Assembly: GCF_023078275.1 (NCBI RefSeq)
Contig: NC_062979.1
Span: forward strand, 11,910,502-11,974,501
Source: Leguminivora glycinivorella
Taxonomy: Eukaryota > Arthropoda > Insecta > Lepidoptera > Tortricidae
Direction of reading: 5' to 3'
Length of the DNA stretch: 64,000 bases
Both the position numbers and the translations under genes were made by a program. Shown piece after piece: positions 44,384 to 55,656 of the stretch. Under the pieces are notes generated by a model that saw only the letters and a list, made by a program, of their open reading frames with translations, did not search any database and was not told the origin of the DNA. Positions within the stretch are counted from its first letter, which is position 1. Every line of letters begins with the position of its first letter.

Positions 44384-44478
44384 TAGCACAACTTGCGCTC
44401 TCGCTCGCGAGTCCATACTTGAAGTCGCGTACTCGCATATCTATGGATGGACTCGCGCGCAGAACGCAAGTTGTGCTA
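44384..44478. mobile_element. MITE family D, copy 2
   Basis: TAGCACAACTTGCGCTCTCG at the left and GAACGCAAGTTGTGCTA at the right are inverted ends with TA outermost. Arms also share CGCGAGTCCAT/ATGGACTCGCG. The 95-bp uninterrupted copy defines the family. Confidence 0.8.
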
Positions 44479-44543
44479 TAAATCGCCTGAAACCCATTTT
44501 CCGCTCCGCGACTTCCACGAGTCAACAGAGATCCGTTGATTAT

Positions 44544-44676
44544 GTGCGTTTTCACATTATCCAATCCGATATCGGATGTCGGACCGATATTCCATACATT
44601 ACAGGCGCCATCTTCGATTTTTTGCATTGAAATCCTTCCGACATCTGATATTGGATCGGATAATGTGAAAACGGAC
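44544..44676. mobile_element. Palindromic MITE, family A copy 3
   Basis: 133 bp, the same length as copy 1. Both termini are recognisable (GTGCGTTTTCACATTATCCA and GGATAATGTGAAAACGGAC). The interior, with GGCGCCATCTTCGATTTTTT, is in reverse orientation relative to copy 1. Flanks are TAT and TAA. Confidence 0.8.
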
Positions 44677-45239
44677 TAAAGAGCTGACTATCCGTAAGGT
44701 ATTTTGGAATGAACGACAATTGAAAATAGTGTTATTTGCAACGGTTACTATGGAACCATAAATACTAATGAACTTACATAATATGACTTCAGCTTCTTCA
44801 CTTGACTAGATACGTTTAATATAAGTAATTATTTAATGAAGTGAGATCTATAATACGTTATTGCATACAGACGTTCCTGATGTACGATAAGATATACTAA
44901 ATATGTCAGTAGTCATTATTTTTTATATTTCCTCTGAACACTACACACTATAGGTACAATTGTGTTAAATTTTAACGATCTCAGTCTGTGACATCACTCA
45001 AGGTGAATCTGAAGAAACTTTGGCTTTCTGAACAAGTATGATAATGGTTGGGAATTTTATATATAATATACTTCTTGCGATATTTATATATGTATATTAT
45101 GTATGTACTATGTATTGATATATTTATATATTGGTTAGGTACATATTTTGTATTTTATTTATGTACTCTAGTATGTAATTTATTTTATAGTGTCATTTTG
45201 TATGTATGTAGTTTAGTTAATTGTTAGCATTTTTTTGGA

Positions 45240-46025
45240 TTACTTTTGACCTTTATTGTACTCCTGTAAGTTTGTCTATCTTACCTACTGGAACGATCCT
45301 CTCATCTACTCCAAGGTTAGCCGGAAGAAATCCTTTATAGGGATAAGCTCGCCTTTGTATCTCTATTCCTACAAATTGTATTCAATACAATTCAATTCAA
45401 AAACTTTAATGTCATAAACAACACATGTCAAAAATACAAAAATAATAGGTAATACAATAAATAAGGCATTAAAATAATCTTAAACAACTTAGTCAAAAAA
45501 TAATGATAAATTCAAATACTAACCATAATTATATATATAAAAAAAACACAAGATATTAAAACAAAATGTCAAAGGAAAAAACACACATTCATCATTTTAA
45601 ATTAAACTTACCATAGAATAGAATTCACGGACCGTAAAAAATGCCTTGTCAATTAAGAACCGAAGACAAAATTAAGAAGTCCTTCAGCTTTTTAACAAAC
45701 AACTCATAAGAAGCCGCTTCTTTAATGTCACGGCTCAAACTATTATATATTTTGATACCCACCACTTCCAATGAGTTTGATGATTTCGCGAGCCTGACTA
45801 ATACAGATTTAATATCACGATCAGTCTTTCTCTAGTCAGGTCGACGTAGGACATATTCATTCTTGTGTCGATACATATATTTTGCCACTTCAAATATGTA
45901 TAGACATGGTACCGTCAAAATTTTTAATTCACGAAAAAGCCCTGCAGTCGGAGTAAACGTCGGCACCCCAGCCAACATCCTATATAAACTGTTGTACACA
46001 ATAAAGTGATTACTACTACTACTAC
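45240..46025 (+). mobile_element. LINE 3' UTR interrupted by another LINE
   Basis: The left part (to 45371) carries CTTTATAGGGATAAGCTCGC as in the tail at 21060. The right part (from about 45965) has TTGTACACAATAAAGTGATT and a (CTA)n tail. Between them lies a minus-strand LINE fragment. Read together they are one 3' UTR split by a later insertion. Confidence 0.65.
45372..45964 (-). pseudogene. CR1/L2/Jockey-like LINE C-terminal fragment
   Basis: On the minus strand one frame gives TAGLFRELKILTVPCLYIFE followed by YRHKNEYVLRRPD and a stop. A shifted frame then gives VRLAKSSNSLEVVGIKIYNS and YELFVKKLKDFL. These are consecutive parts of the C-terminal region of CR1/L2/Jockey-type reverse transcriptase ORFs, so a nonsense change and a frameshift separate them. 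The 3' end has a TTGAATTG-type tail. Confidence 0.8.
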
Positions 46026-46746
46026 TACTAAATTTCTCTTACAAGTTTTCATTACAGCAACACAAACTCACAGATTGATTTCTTTTGGGACATGTAACTT
46101 GGTAGGTACTTTTTAAATAGAAAGTAAACCTCCCTAGAAGCGAACTTTGTTTCGAATTACTTTCAATACTTTTTTTATAGATAAACAGTGAGAAATGAGA
46201 ACTGAAAACATCCCAAGCACAACATCGATTCTAAGATAAGATGCAGCCGAATATGGTTAACGGATTAACAATTTATCGATTCTACATTTTATCGAAGCTT
46301 ATTAAGTATTCATTGTTATTTGAATCATTATCTCCATATTATTATTAGATTAATGATTATTTTATTATGAAAGTAAAATCGTGTATATCGATGTTTCTAA
46401 TACGCAGTATAAGAAATTTATGACGGGAATTTAGATAGTATGACCATAATCGGTATGTTCCGGATAATTATTTATTTATTATTCAAATATTTATTTTCGT
46501 TATCGCTATTGTGTCTACGAAATCGATGTTCGTGATTTGTCACCGTTAGGTTTGATACGTGATTTATGGGTATACCTAACTGTATTATAAATACTAATAT
46601 ATTAGGTATGAAAATATTAAAATTTGCGACAAAATTAAAGTTGTAGACACATGTTCGTGTGTGTGTTCGTGAGATATATTTAAAATTTTGAAAAAAAAAC
46701 ACAGTTTTCCACGGCGACATGTTTCATATAAAATTGGTTGTTTCAT

Positions 46747-46832
46747 ATTCGTTTTATTTTATTTTTAAGATTCGTTTTATTTTATTTTTAAGATTCGTTT
46801 TATTTTATTTTTAAGATTCGTTTTATTTTAAG
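46747..46832 (+). repeat. 23-bp minisatellite, about 3.7 copies
   Basis: The unit ATTCGTTTTATTTTATTTTT-AAG begins at 46747, 46770, 46793 and 46816. The units are identical and the last is truncated. Identity between units implies recent expansion. Confidence 0.9.
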
Positions 46833-47625
46833 CATAGTGGGTACAAATAAATGCTGAGCTTAGAAAAATTAAGCTTTGACTAGAAAATAAATCTAAAAGT
46901 GGTAATAAATACTGTCTCGCATGAGGGTTGAAACCACGGCTTCTTGATCTGAGTAAAACTTTTAAATTGTTTAAAGAAACCGTCGGTTACTCATCATCTT
47001 AATTATTCAGTTCCAAATACTAGTTAAACCAGATATAACAAATAACCTAACAGTATTTTTACCGTCCTTAAAAAGTTTGTGACGAAATTAACTCTTAACA
47101 CTAGGACATAACGTTGTCTTCTAGCAGAGTCTACGTTTTTAAACGCAAAATGGAGTATTTTATTACCTTTGATTTATTTATTGACACAACCCTGCGTTTT
47201 AATTTTTATGTTACGAATCAATCAGTTTAATTCAGAATTTGGAAGCGGTCAAATGTTTGATTGGTGATAGTTCATAGTACGGTAAACGGTTACCGCCTTC
47301 TTAGTCATTTTTTCTACTTGTCGACTGTAATCTGTCAATTAGGACACCGCAGACTAAACTATAAGTGCTAACATTTCAGTGTTGGATACTCTATGGCAGT
47401 TCCGACTCAATTATAATAAGCTCATTATAGTTGACTTTAGTTAACTGTAATAATTTCAAAAATAGAACTTCATACAATTTCTATACTAATTTGCGATACC
47501 TGGCAAATTTTCCTGCATCTGAAACACATTTTTTTTTAATGAACGACTCTATTAACATTAATTTTAACTTGCATGAATGATGATATTTCCGTCCATTGAT
47601 GACGAAGATGATGACTCGTAGAAAA
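46833..47625. other. No gene recognised
   Basis: AT-rich unique-looking DNA without ORFs of note. Confidence 0.45.
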
Positions 47626-47761
47626 AGTATTGTATACAATAGTGATATAATTAAGCTTTTTACTCTCGTACCGTACTATTAGGCCACTCAGCAAGCTTCG
47701 TGGCCTAAACATGGTACTCGACTGAAAAACTTTGTATTATATCACGATTGTATAAAATACT
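47626..47761. mobile_element. 136-bp palindromic MITE
   Basis: The left end AGTATTGTATACAATAGTGA, continuing to CTCGTACCGT, has a near complement at the right end (TATCACGATTGTATAAAATA CT). The loop has the internal stem TAGGCCACT/GTGGCCTA. Confidence 0.7.
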
Positions 47762-48260
47762 ATTATTTTATACAAAACTTATTTAGTCGTATAGGTATTA
47801 TAGGTAACTTATATAATCGTCCTAATATTTGTACCTATTTAATTTATCAATATATGATTATACGTTAATTTCCTTGAAGTTGCTTTTTAGGTGATTAAAA
47901 ATTGGCAGTATAATATGGATTTGACAGTTTTAAAAAGTGATATTTGTGCTTCATAATAATATTTTGGGTTCTTTTGACACATCAAATAAATTTCGAAAGA
48001 AGTTTCTTAAATCCTTTAATTATTTTATACAATGGCAATTGAATTTTTTTGATATTATTTTCCTTTATAACATTGTATGTACGCGTACTAATTAACAGTG
48101 TTTAAACGCCGACCAAGAAAGTTGCCAATGATTTATTTCATAGTCAATAAAGAGACGTATTTGATGAGATGATGAATTTAGTTTTTATTGAAAGCAATCT
48201 AATTATGATACCTAATTGCTTTCAATTAAAGTTAAATGACCGTATTATGTGACTTATGTG

Positions 48261-48628
48261 TACAGTCGCCAGGTATCAATATAACTGCCAAGATGTTCAA
48301 AAATATCGGAACATGTTTTATAACGTATTGACAATGGCATGTTCGGATATTTGTGAGATCCCGGGCTGCTTCGATATATATTTTTCAGTACAGATGGTCG
48401 TTTTTTTACGCACTAGTTCGAGAAGTGGTTCATTATATGCCAGGTCGAAACTTCGGAGGCTCATCTGTACTGAAAAACGTCGTTCGATACACGTGCGAAA
48501 AGGAAATTCGTAACTCGTGTCGATTTAAAACACTCTCTTCGGTCGTGTTTTAATCTATCGCCACTCGTTTCGAACTTCCTCTTTTTCGCACTTGTATCGA
48601 AATGTACTAATATATGATGGCGACTGAA
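48261..48628. mobile_element. Composite MITE with CAGTCGCCA termini and nested hairpin
   Basis: TACAGTCGCCA at the left and TGGCGACTGAA at the right are the outer ends. Within it, 48385-48474 is bounded by TCAGTACAGATGG and CATCTGTACTGA. The remainder (48480-48612) has GATACACGTGCGAAAAGGAA and TTTTTCGCACTTGTATCGAA as another inverted pair. Three inverted-repeat units therefore share this site. The overlapping open frames at 48256-48553 are repeat sequence. Confidence 0.6.
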
Positions 48629-50070
48629 CTATAGTATAACATAATCAGTAATATTATGGGCAATAATTCAGAACTTATTGACTACTGGTTTTAAAATCCT
48701 TCTGCCCCTAAACAAAGCAATTGATTACACTATACAAGTATACATAAAAAACAATAGTTGACACAGATGTTTATTCAGGGATTTTACGTGCTTTAATTTA
48801 TGTGTAGTGTATTTAAGTCAAATATGTTCTTGCTACCTTGTTAACATCAAATTGTTTTTGTAAACAATAGAGTAATAGTATGCTACTGAAACGTGTCATT
48901 TTTATGAAAGCGTTTGCAGGCTAATTCGAGAATATACTGATATCAGATTGATATTGCAATCATATTATTTAATTATCTTACGTCTCGGCCGCATGCGGAC
49001 AAGTGTGAGCAAATGCAATGCACTAATAACTTTGCTTGTACCATTCATGAACTGACATTTTGACATTTTAAGTAGAATACGTTACCAGATAGTGTAATGG
49101 CAATGGAAAATGTAGGTAGTTTTTTGATCTAGTAAGTCATATTTATTTTTAGGGGATCTGTTTACTTTCTTTATTCAACTTTTTAGTGTCCTTTTTCCAA
49201 TTTGTTTTTGTTTTTTGGGGCTTTAGGTTATACGATAGATATACTTACAAGAGAGCACAACAGTAAGATTTCTTCAGGCAACATTTTCACGTGGTCTGAC
49301 GTGTTGAAATACCGTAAACAAAGTTTCCAGTAATTTTGTGCTAGTTGATCATCAACAAAATTGATCAACTGGTTCAACTGCACAAATGTTTACCATAAAT
49401 ACTGGGCTTTACGAGTACTAACATATTCTAAAACGTTATAAACTTATGAAAGAGGGTCACATTGTCCATACAATGAATGTTATTTTTGGTGTACTTACGT
49501 ATATAATGTATTTTAAAAGAAAAAAAACTCGTGATATATGCTGTTGATTCAAATATAATCCTCATGTTAGCGTATATTCGAATCAGCCAGTAGATAATAT
49601 TATTGGTAGCTTATTGCCTGTCACTTTTGATTAGTACCGAGTGTGAGATCTGTGGCAGCGCAGATAGTTAAAGTAAACAAAGAGCATAACAATGAAAGTA
49701 ACAGAACATAACGTTTAGAAAGGACTGTTGGAAGGTGTGTTTATTGCTGGTGCCGTGCTGTCTGTGCGTATAGACTGGGCGGCTAGGTCTATTTGTTTAA
49801 TGACAACTCTCTCTTAATATGTTGTCTAGGAGGATGTTGCTATGTTGTTGCAAAAGTGTACTTATTAAGATTAATATATGTTGAATATTGTTATTCAAAA
49901 TACATTTATATGACTTACCGCCTCTAAATTTATTACTATATGTAACGCTACACATATAAAAGTAGAACTATGTTTCATACATTTACAATTTAAATTTAAA
50001 TTAGAATTAGAAATATTTATAGCGTTAAATTTCTTGCAATGATCTCGGATTGCAGGCAGCAGGCACTGTG
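48629..50070. other. No gene recognised
   Basis: AT-rich sequence without recognisable repeats or coding regions. Confidence 0.45.
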
Positions 50071-50190
50071 TATTTATTTATTTATTTTATTCAATTTTTA
50101 TTGCACAAAGAAATATAACGTACAATAGGCGAACTTAATGCCATAAGGCATTCTCTACCAGTCAACCATTAGGCAAAGCAGAAAAGTTGT
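50071..50190 (-). repeat. LINE 3' end with (AATA)n tail
   Basis: The minus strand reads GGTTGACTGGTAGAGAATGC, CTTATGGCATTAAGTTCGCC, TATTGTACG, then GCAATAAAAATTGAATAAAA and (TAAA)n. I recognise this as a frequent lepidopteran LINE 3' UTR. No coding part remains. Confidence 0.7.
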
Positions 50191-50813
50191 GGGCGGTGCA
50201 AAAATAACAACGACAATGGTACTTTTAGGACACATTACATACAACCAAGAGTATTATCAAGAGTTAATATAACATTTAAACTTAAGTCATAGCCAGTATT
50301 TTGAAAATACAATTACTTAGGTACCTAATTCAAACTCATTCTCGGTAAAATGCAATAGCACAACTTTTCTGCTGTTATGAGTATGAGTATGACCTAATAA
50401 AATAATGTAAAATTGTGGCTAGGAGTTATAATAAAAGGGTCATTATTTCAATGCATGAAATTGTGTTCAGACTTTATGTACAGAAAATTATAAGTAGTAA
50501 ATGATATTTTATTAACTTTACGTGTTTATTTTGTTAGTATTATTATCGTCCAATAATGTTTTTTAGAATATTGTAAGATATTTTTCTGAAATTTCCGATT
50601 TCCGTAATAAACATCACGCTACGTGGTCAGTTCGAATGAGACATGGTCTACTGCTCACTACTGTTAAAAATACATATTTAGCAAAAACGCAATGTTAACT
50701 GTATGTACTTATGTGTAAGTATGTTGGCTATATATAAAACAAAAGCACAAAAAATACAGCAATGATGAATATCAATATTCACATGATTTAATTTGTTCCA
50801 AAAACCATCATCA

Positions 50814-51262
50814 CTTTCGTGGTCACTCATATTTAGTAATATTTTTGGCAAAAAACTAGTCACATTGAAGTATTTGTACGTTGTTTTAATATTAGCAACA
50901 CCGATACTCTGCGTCAAAAGTTTGGTATAAAATTGGACACCGATGACGGACATAATTTAAGAGTAATAAAATAATATTGTACCTTGACAAGTCTGTGTCA
51001 AAGATCGTGCGTCACTTTTGTAGACTTCAGTTTAGGCAAGTGTTTAATTATTAAATTATATTAATATGCTTAATTCATGTTTTCTGGGGTTAATTTACAC
51101 GTCAACCATGTAATTCCGTTATAACTTAAAAACTATTCCGTATAAATCCGTTAAAGCAGACTATCGTCACTTTCGTGGTCGTCACTTTTGTGATCCGTCA
51201 CTTTCGTGGTCATACATCACTTACGTGGTCCGACCACGAAAGTGACTTTTGACCACGAAAAT
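50814..51262. repeat. Cluster of CACTTTCGTGGTC words
   Basis: Exact or near matches occur at about 50814, 51010, 51169, 51181, 51197 and 51216, with inverted versions (GACCACGAAAGTGAC, GACCACGAAAATGA) at about 51231 and 51249. The spacing is irregular in the first part and tight (12-19 bp) in the second. It may be a foldback terminus or binding-site array of the adjacent decayed element. Confidence 0.6.
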
Positions 51263-51433
51263 GATGCATCGGGAAAAGAAATTGTTAAATTTAAGTATTA
51301 AATTAAAGTTCTTTGTAAGATCTATGCTTATAATACTTTGACATGTGTTACACCTATATGTAGAAATAGTACGAAGTGGTAAATATTAGTATTTTGGTGA
51401 TTTAATTTAAAAAATAAATTTTACAGTTCAATT

Positions 51434-52162
51434 ATGCCAAAAACGCATTATAAAATGTCTGAAAAAATTTAAACGGATGCCAATGTCATTCATAGCAGGA
51501 ATAAGGTAGTAAGCTAGAGAAAGATATTAAATAAGAAAAGAAAAAGGATTATTATTTCTAAAAAATATACCGACTTAACTTCTCGTGAACAAAAGCTACG
51601 CGAAAAAACTGGAAGGATCGAGCTAAACGATACAGGGATAGAATAAAACAAACCAAGCAAAATATACTAAAAGAATTGCTAGAGAAGAAACGCCACCTTC
51701 AAGTGAAATATCAGAACATAACCCGTCCCCTTCGCGCGCGTCTGCGGGTAAAAAAGCTATTCTCAGAAATCACAGAAAATTAAAACACGATTATGTCGAT
51801 TATTTAAGAAGAAAGGTGAATTTTAGACACTAGGTAGATTAGCAAATTTAAATGACAGATAAGAGAAAAAAACGCAAAAAACAATTTAAAAGAGCAAAGA
51901 AAAGCTTGAAAAAGGAAATATGAAGATCAAAACAAGATTCCCAAGAAAAAAAGAAGTCGATTATTAGACTTAGATTAGAACAGACATAGTTAAGTTTTAT
52001 TTAGAAGACATCGAGCAGATATCTACTGGTAAAAAAGAGACGATAGCAAAAAATAATCTTATTAAACAAATGCGATTACTTAACGACACCGTCAAGTTCT
52101 GGAACAACGCGATCACAGGAAAACGTTTACTCGGAAAAACCTTATTCAAATATCATCTATGA
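51434..52162 (+). pseudogene. Decayed transposon-type gene, multiply frameshifted
   Basis: An ATG at 51434 starts MPKTHYKMSEK. Further pieces in shifting frames are SREQKLREK, WKDRAKRYRDRIKQTK, EETPPSSEISEHNPSPSRAS, then KLKHDYVDYLRRKVNFRH, and near the end DIEQISTGKKETIAKNNLIK and LLNDTVKFWNN. The order (basic N-terminus, proline/serine linker, coiled coil, GKKE-T-x-K-N-x-I-K motif) matches, from memory, a multicopy insect protein family probably carried by a DNA transposon. Several stops and frameshifts show it is dead. The function is unknown to me. Confidence 0.5.
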
Positions 52163-52669
52163 AAGTCTGGATGTGTGATATGAAAGTGTAATACCATACC
52201 GATCTAAAAATAGTAGAGTTTTTTTTACATAAATAACTATTTTTGATCTCTAACACCATTAAAACTTTGATTTGTATATTTGACTACATCTATAATAAAC
52301 AAAAAACTAATCAAAAAGAACATTTTTGTTTTTGAACATTTTTAGAACCCCTTGAAATAATGACCCAAAAAGGCAGGTAGGGGGGTGTGTTGATGTTGTC
52401 CGTATCTGTTAATTAATAATAAATAAATAAATTCAATTAATAAATCTAAAATTCTAAACCACGTACATACGTGTTTTCACCCGGTCAAATAATCCGAATA
52501 ACCGTAGTGTACCGTGTTGCGAATAATGTGTTATCGGAAATGGCGAGTTCGCATTTACAACTCCAATCAAATCATTCCGCGACCTTGTTCCGATTGCGCC
52601 TAATTACGGTCGAGTATCGTGATTCAATACAACTTTAAGGTTCCGTAACCTTTTTGCTGTTTCTTTTAA
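52163..52669. other. No gene recognised
   Basis: AT-rich DNA after the decayed element gene. The TAATAAACAAAAAAC near 52291 may be its old polyadenylation region. Confidence 0.35.
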
Positions 52670-52870
52670 ACCCCCAAAGCAAAAACGACGGAGTGTAAAA
52701 GTTTGACGTGTCTGTCTGTCTTTCCGTCTGTGTGTGTGTCTATCTCTGGCATCGTAGCTCCCCAACGGGTGAATCGATTTATATTTAGTTTTTTTTGTTT
52801 GAAAATTGAATTAGTCAGGAGTGTTCTTAGCCATGTTTGATGGACATCGGATCACTACCGTCGGGGGTTT
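52670..52870 (+). mobile_element. AACCCCCGAC-family repeat, copy 3
   Basis: Begins AACCCCCAAAGCAAAAACGA and ends ACCGTCGGGGGTT. It keeps GTTTGACGTGTCTGTCTGTC and the GCATCGTAGCTCCCCAACGG block. It is the most diverged of the three copies. Confidence 0.75.
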
Positions 52871-55656
52871 GTACAAAATTATAATTTTTGCAAGCTTTTT
52901 TTCAGTCATCATAAGCAGGTACATAACATTTGTGCTAAATATATATGTAAGTAGTTATAATATTTACCAAACGGCAATTGCTTTTCTGGCGAGATTGCGC
53001 ACGTTTTTAGATTTTCAATATTTTTCATGAGCACTTTATTTTTTATTTTTTTACATCAAGTTAAAATATAAATATTACTAACACAGCTAAACTAATAGCA
53101 GTAATACTCGTTTCCTCACTACCGTATGATATACCGTATAAGTTTAAACTTCTGCACATTTGTTTAAATCGAATCGAATGAAGAGACCCAGTCTCCAATC
53201 AATATTTAATTTAAAAAAAAGCAGAAACGAATGTATCAAAGAAGATGTATTAACGTTTTTTTTCTAAAACAGAATAACCAGACAGAATAGGTATGCGTGT
53301 TTCCAAAATACAAGTATTTGACTTATACCGTTTTAGGAGGAATTTAATGCATCTCGAATATTTTATATCTAGATTAGTTTAATCTGTTCGTTTTATAAAT
53401 CACTTAATTCACCAACAAAAAAAAAACGTTCAGGACCCTGACCATATAATTATCCGTTCTGTTCAAAGCTCATCGATACATAACTGTACTTACCTACTAC
53501 GAGGCCGCAGATCTAGTTTAGTTCGCTCATTAGTTTTTGCGAGCAGTTTTTGCGATATCAACAAACTTTACATTTGTTTGTATTTCACGACGATCTTTAA
53601 TTATATTGAAACTAATCGTTTATTAGTTTTTTTGTGTGTCTGAGCTTTGATTTCCTCAATTCCCAGACCTTGGTTGCCCAGATGTGCTATGGTGACATGA
53701 AGTTACTCTTAATTGGAATGGAATAATTTTAAATTTAAATCAGCGAGGAAATGTGTCTGAGCGAGGTTTTTTTTTAACATTTATGATTCAAGGATTCTAA
53801 TCGTGACGGATTACTTAGGCTTTGAAAATTGAATTACATTATTGTTCTATGTGATTATATGTGCTAAGCCGAACGTGTTTGGTCAATAAGTTACTAAAGA
53901 CAAGGGGTAGTACAAATGCCATAAATATTTGTTACCACTTTCGTGTAGAAAACAATACGTCGTCTGACTTTATCATTCGGAAGACACGTTTGTGAAGGTA
54001 TTAAGCCTAAGCCGTGTTTATCTCTGTGGAATTCACTTGAATATGCTTGTAAAAATGTCAGGAATTGTTTATTGATTTTCAGATTTATGTGAGTTGTTTG
54101 TCGTGTGGAAAATTTGTACTTTGACTAAAGCTTGCCGTACTATTTAATCGTTTCAATTAAGTAACAAGAGAGAACATTTCCCCTTTGTTCCCCAACGTAA
54201 CATTTTGTCATCACAAATATTACAAAGGACATAATTATTATAAAATTATCTAAGTCACATCAAAAGTTCAATGAGACCCGAAATATCGTAGTCATTATTT
54301 TCATTCGTCATAAACTTTTTTTAATGTTCCCTAACTTTGGAAAAAAACATTAATATCTCCGTGAGTTGCTTCGTAGCTCCTAGTAAGTTCTGCTAATACC
54401 GCGCGGCACGCTGTCTGCAGATCAGTTTTTTACCGCCACGTAACGCCATCTTTGCAACGCAACAAAGCGATCTAAATCGTTCCTCTTAGTCACTGAAACT
54501 TATCATTGCCATAATTACGCTAATTTATTTACACGTGACACTTTTTATTTCACATTGTTTGATAATTTGAGTAATTATAATGCAGACAGGTGTTAAAATG
54601 CTGTCACGTTTGTCAAGGTTGGCGTAGTGATTAGTTCGTCTATGTTATTATCATTTTTTGTTGTAACCTGTTACGATAATACAGTCTGACGGTCTTTGTA
54701 CAATTCTGAGAGAATTCAAGGAAGATTACGCCTACAATACTCTTTTAAAGCCAAATGATAAATAAAGTTCATAGTTTTGACATAGGAGGTTAATACGTAT
54801 GTTACCTACGTAGATACTACTGCACCAATCTTTTCCTTTGCCATACACGGACTCAGTATACAAGAGACATAAGACTCATGTACCTGACATATCTAAATTA
54901 ATGTAACCTCTACTCTACACATTAATTATTGCTTTGAAAGTTTCTCTAGTATGTCATACTGAAAAGTAGTATATGATTGAAACACAATTGACAGAGTTAA
55001 AAAACATGAAGCTATGACCAAATCAATGAAGTAATGACCAAAGTTAGTACAAAAATTATCTCAATATGAAGGTCAAAAAATATCAACGACCTGTGGTTGC
55101 TAATTAAGCAATCAGTAATTGTTTAGCGTGGGCACCGTCAATTGCTTGAATCAATAACGAAAGAATTATACTATTGGTGTACATCATTTGGTTTTTGAAT
55201 TGCTTAGTGGGGGCGATTTTTGAATCTCGCATACGGGATTTTGTCACTAAAATACCGATTGAAAACGGTGACTTGCTTATTATTTTCAGTGACAATTTTC
55301 TGAATTCGAACGCGTGAGACGTGAGAGTTAAAAATCGGCCCGTAGGTATTGCGGTTGGTTGTGATTGTATTATTTGTGGAGAAGTTGTGTTTTAAACAAA
55401 TAGCTTTTATGCACAATTGCACATAGAGCACAACGTATATACATATGAAAACATATTTGCCTCGGTGACATATTATATGAAACTTATAGGTTTGGACTTA
55501 TTTACATATATTTCGGTAAACTGTAAATAATAATAATTATGTATTACTCGTAAAACCGTAAAAGTCTGAATCCGTATGTTATTTTTCCTAAACAATAACT
55601 GTATATATTTTGCATGTATTGAGTTCAAAACGTTAAATTTTACGGTCTCTTACAGG
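52871..55656. other. No gene recognised
   Basis: About 2.8 kb of AT-rich DNA. Small minus-strand frames at 55104-55431 have no recognisable domain. A slightly GC-richer spot at 54395-54480 has no supported exon. Confidence 0.4.

Noticed and set aside
46472..46720. 82-codon minus-strand ORF in AT-rich DNA
   Set aside because: Low-complexity composition, no domain, no splice context.
50678..50953. 91-codon minus-strand ORF overlapping the CACTTTCGTGGTC region
   Set aside because: It has no recognisable domain and its codons overlap a repeated word. Not enough to call a gene.
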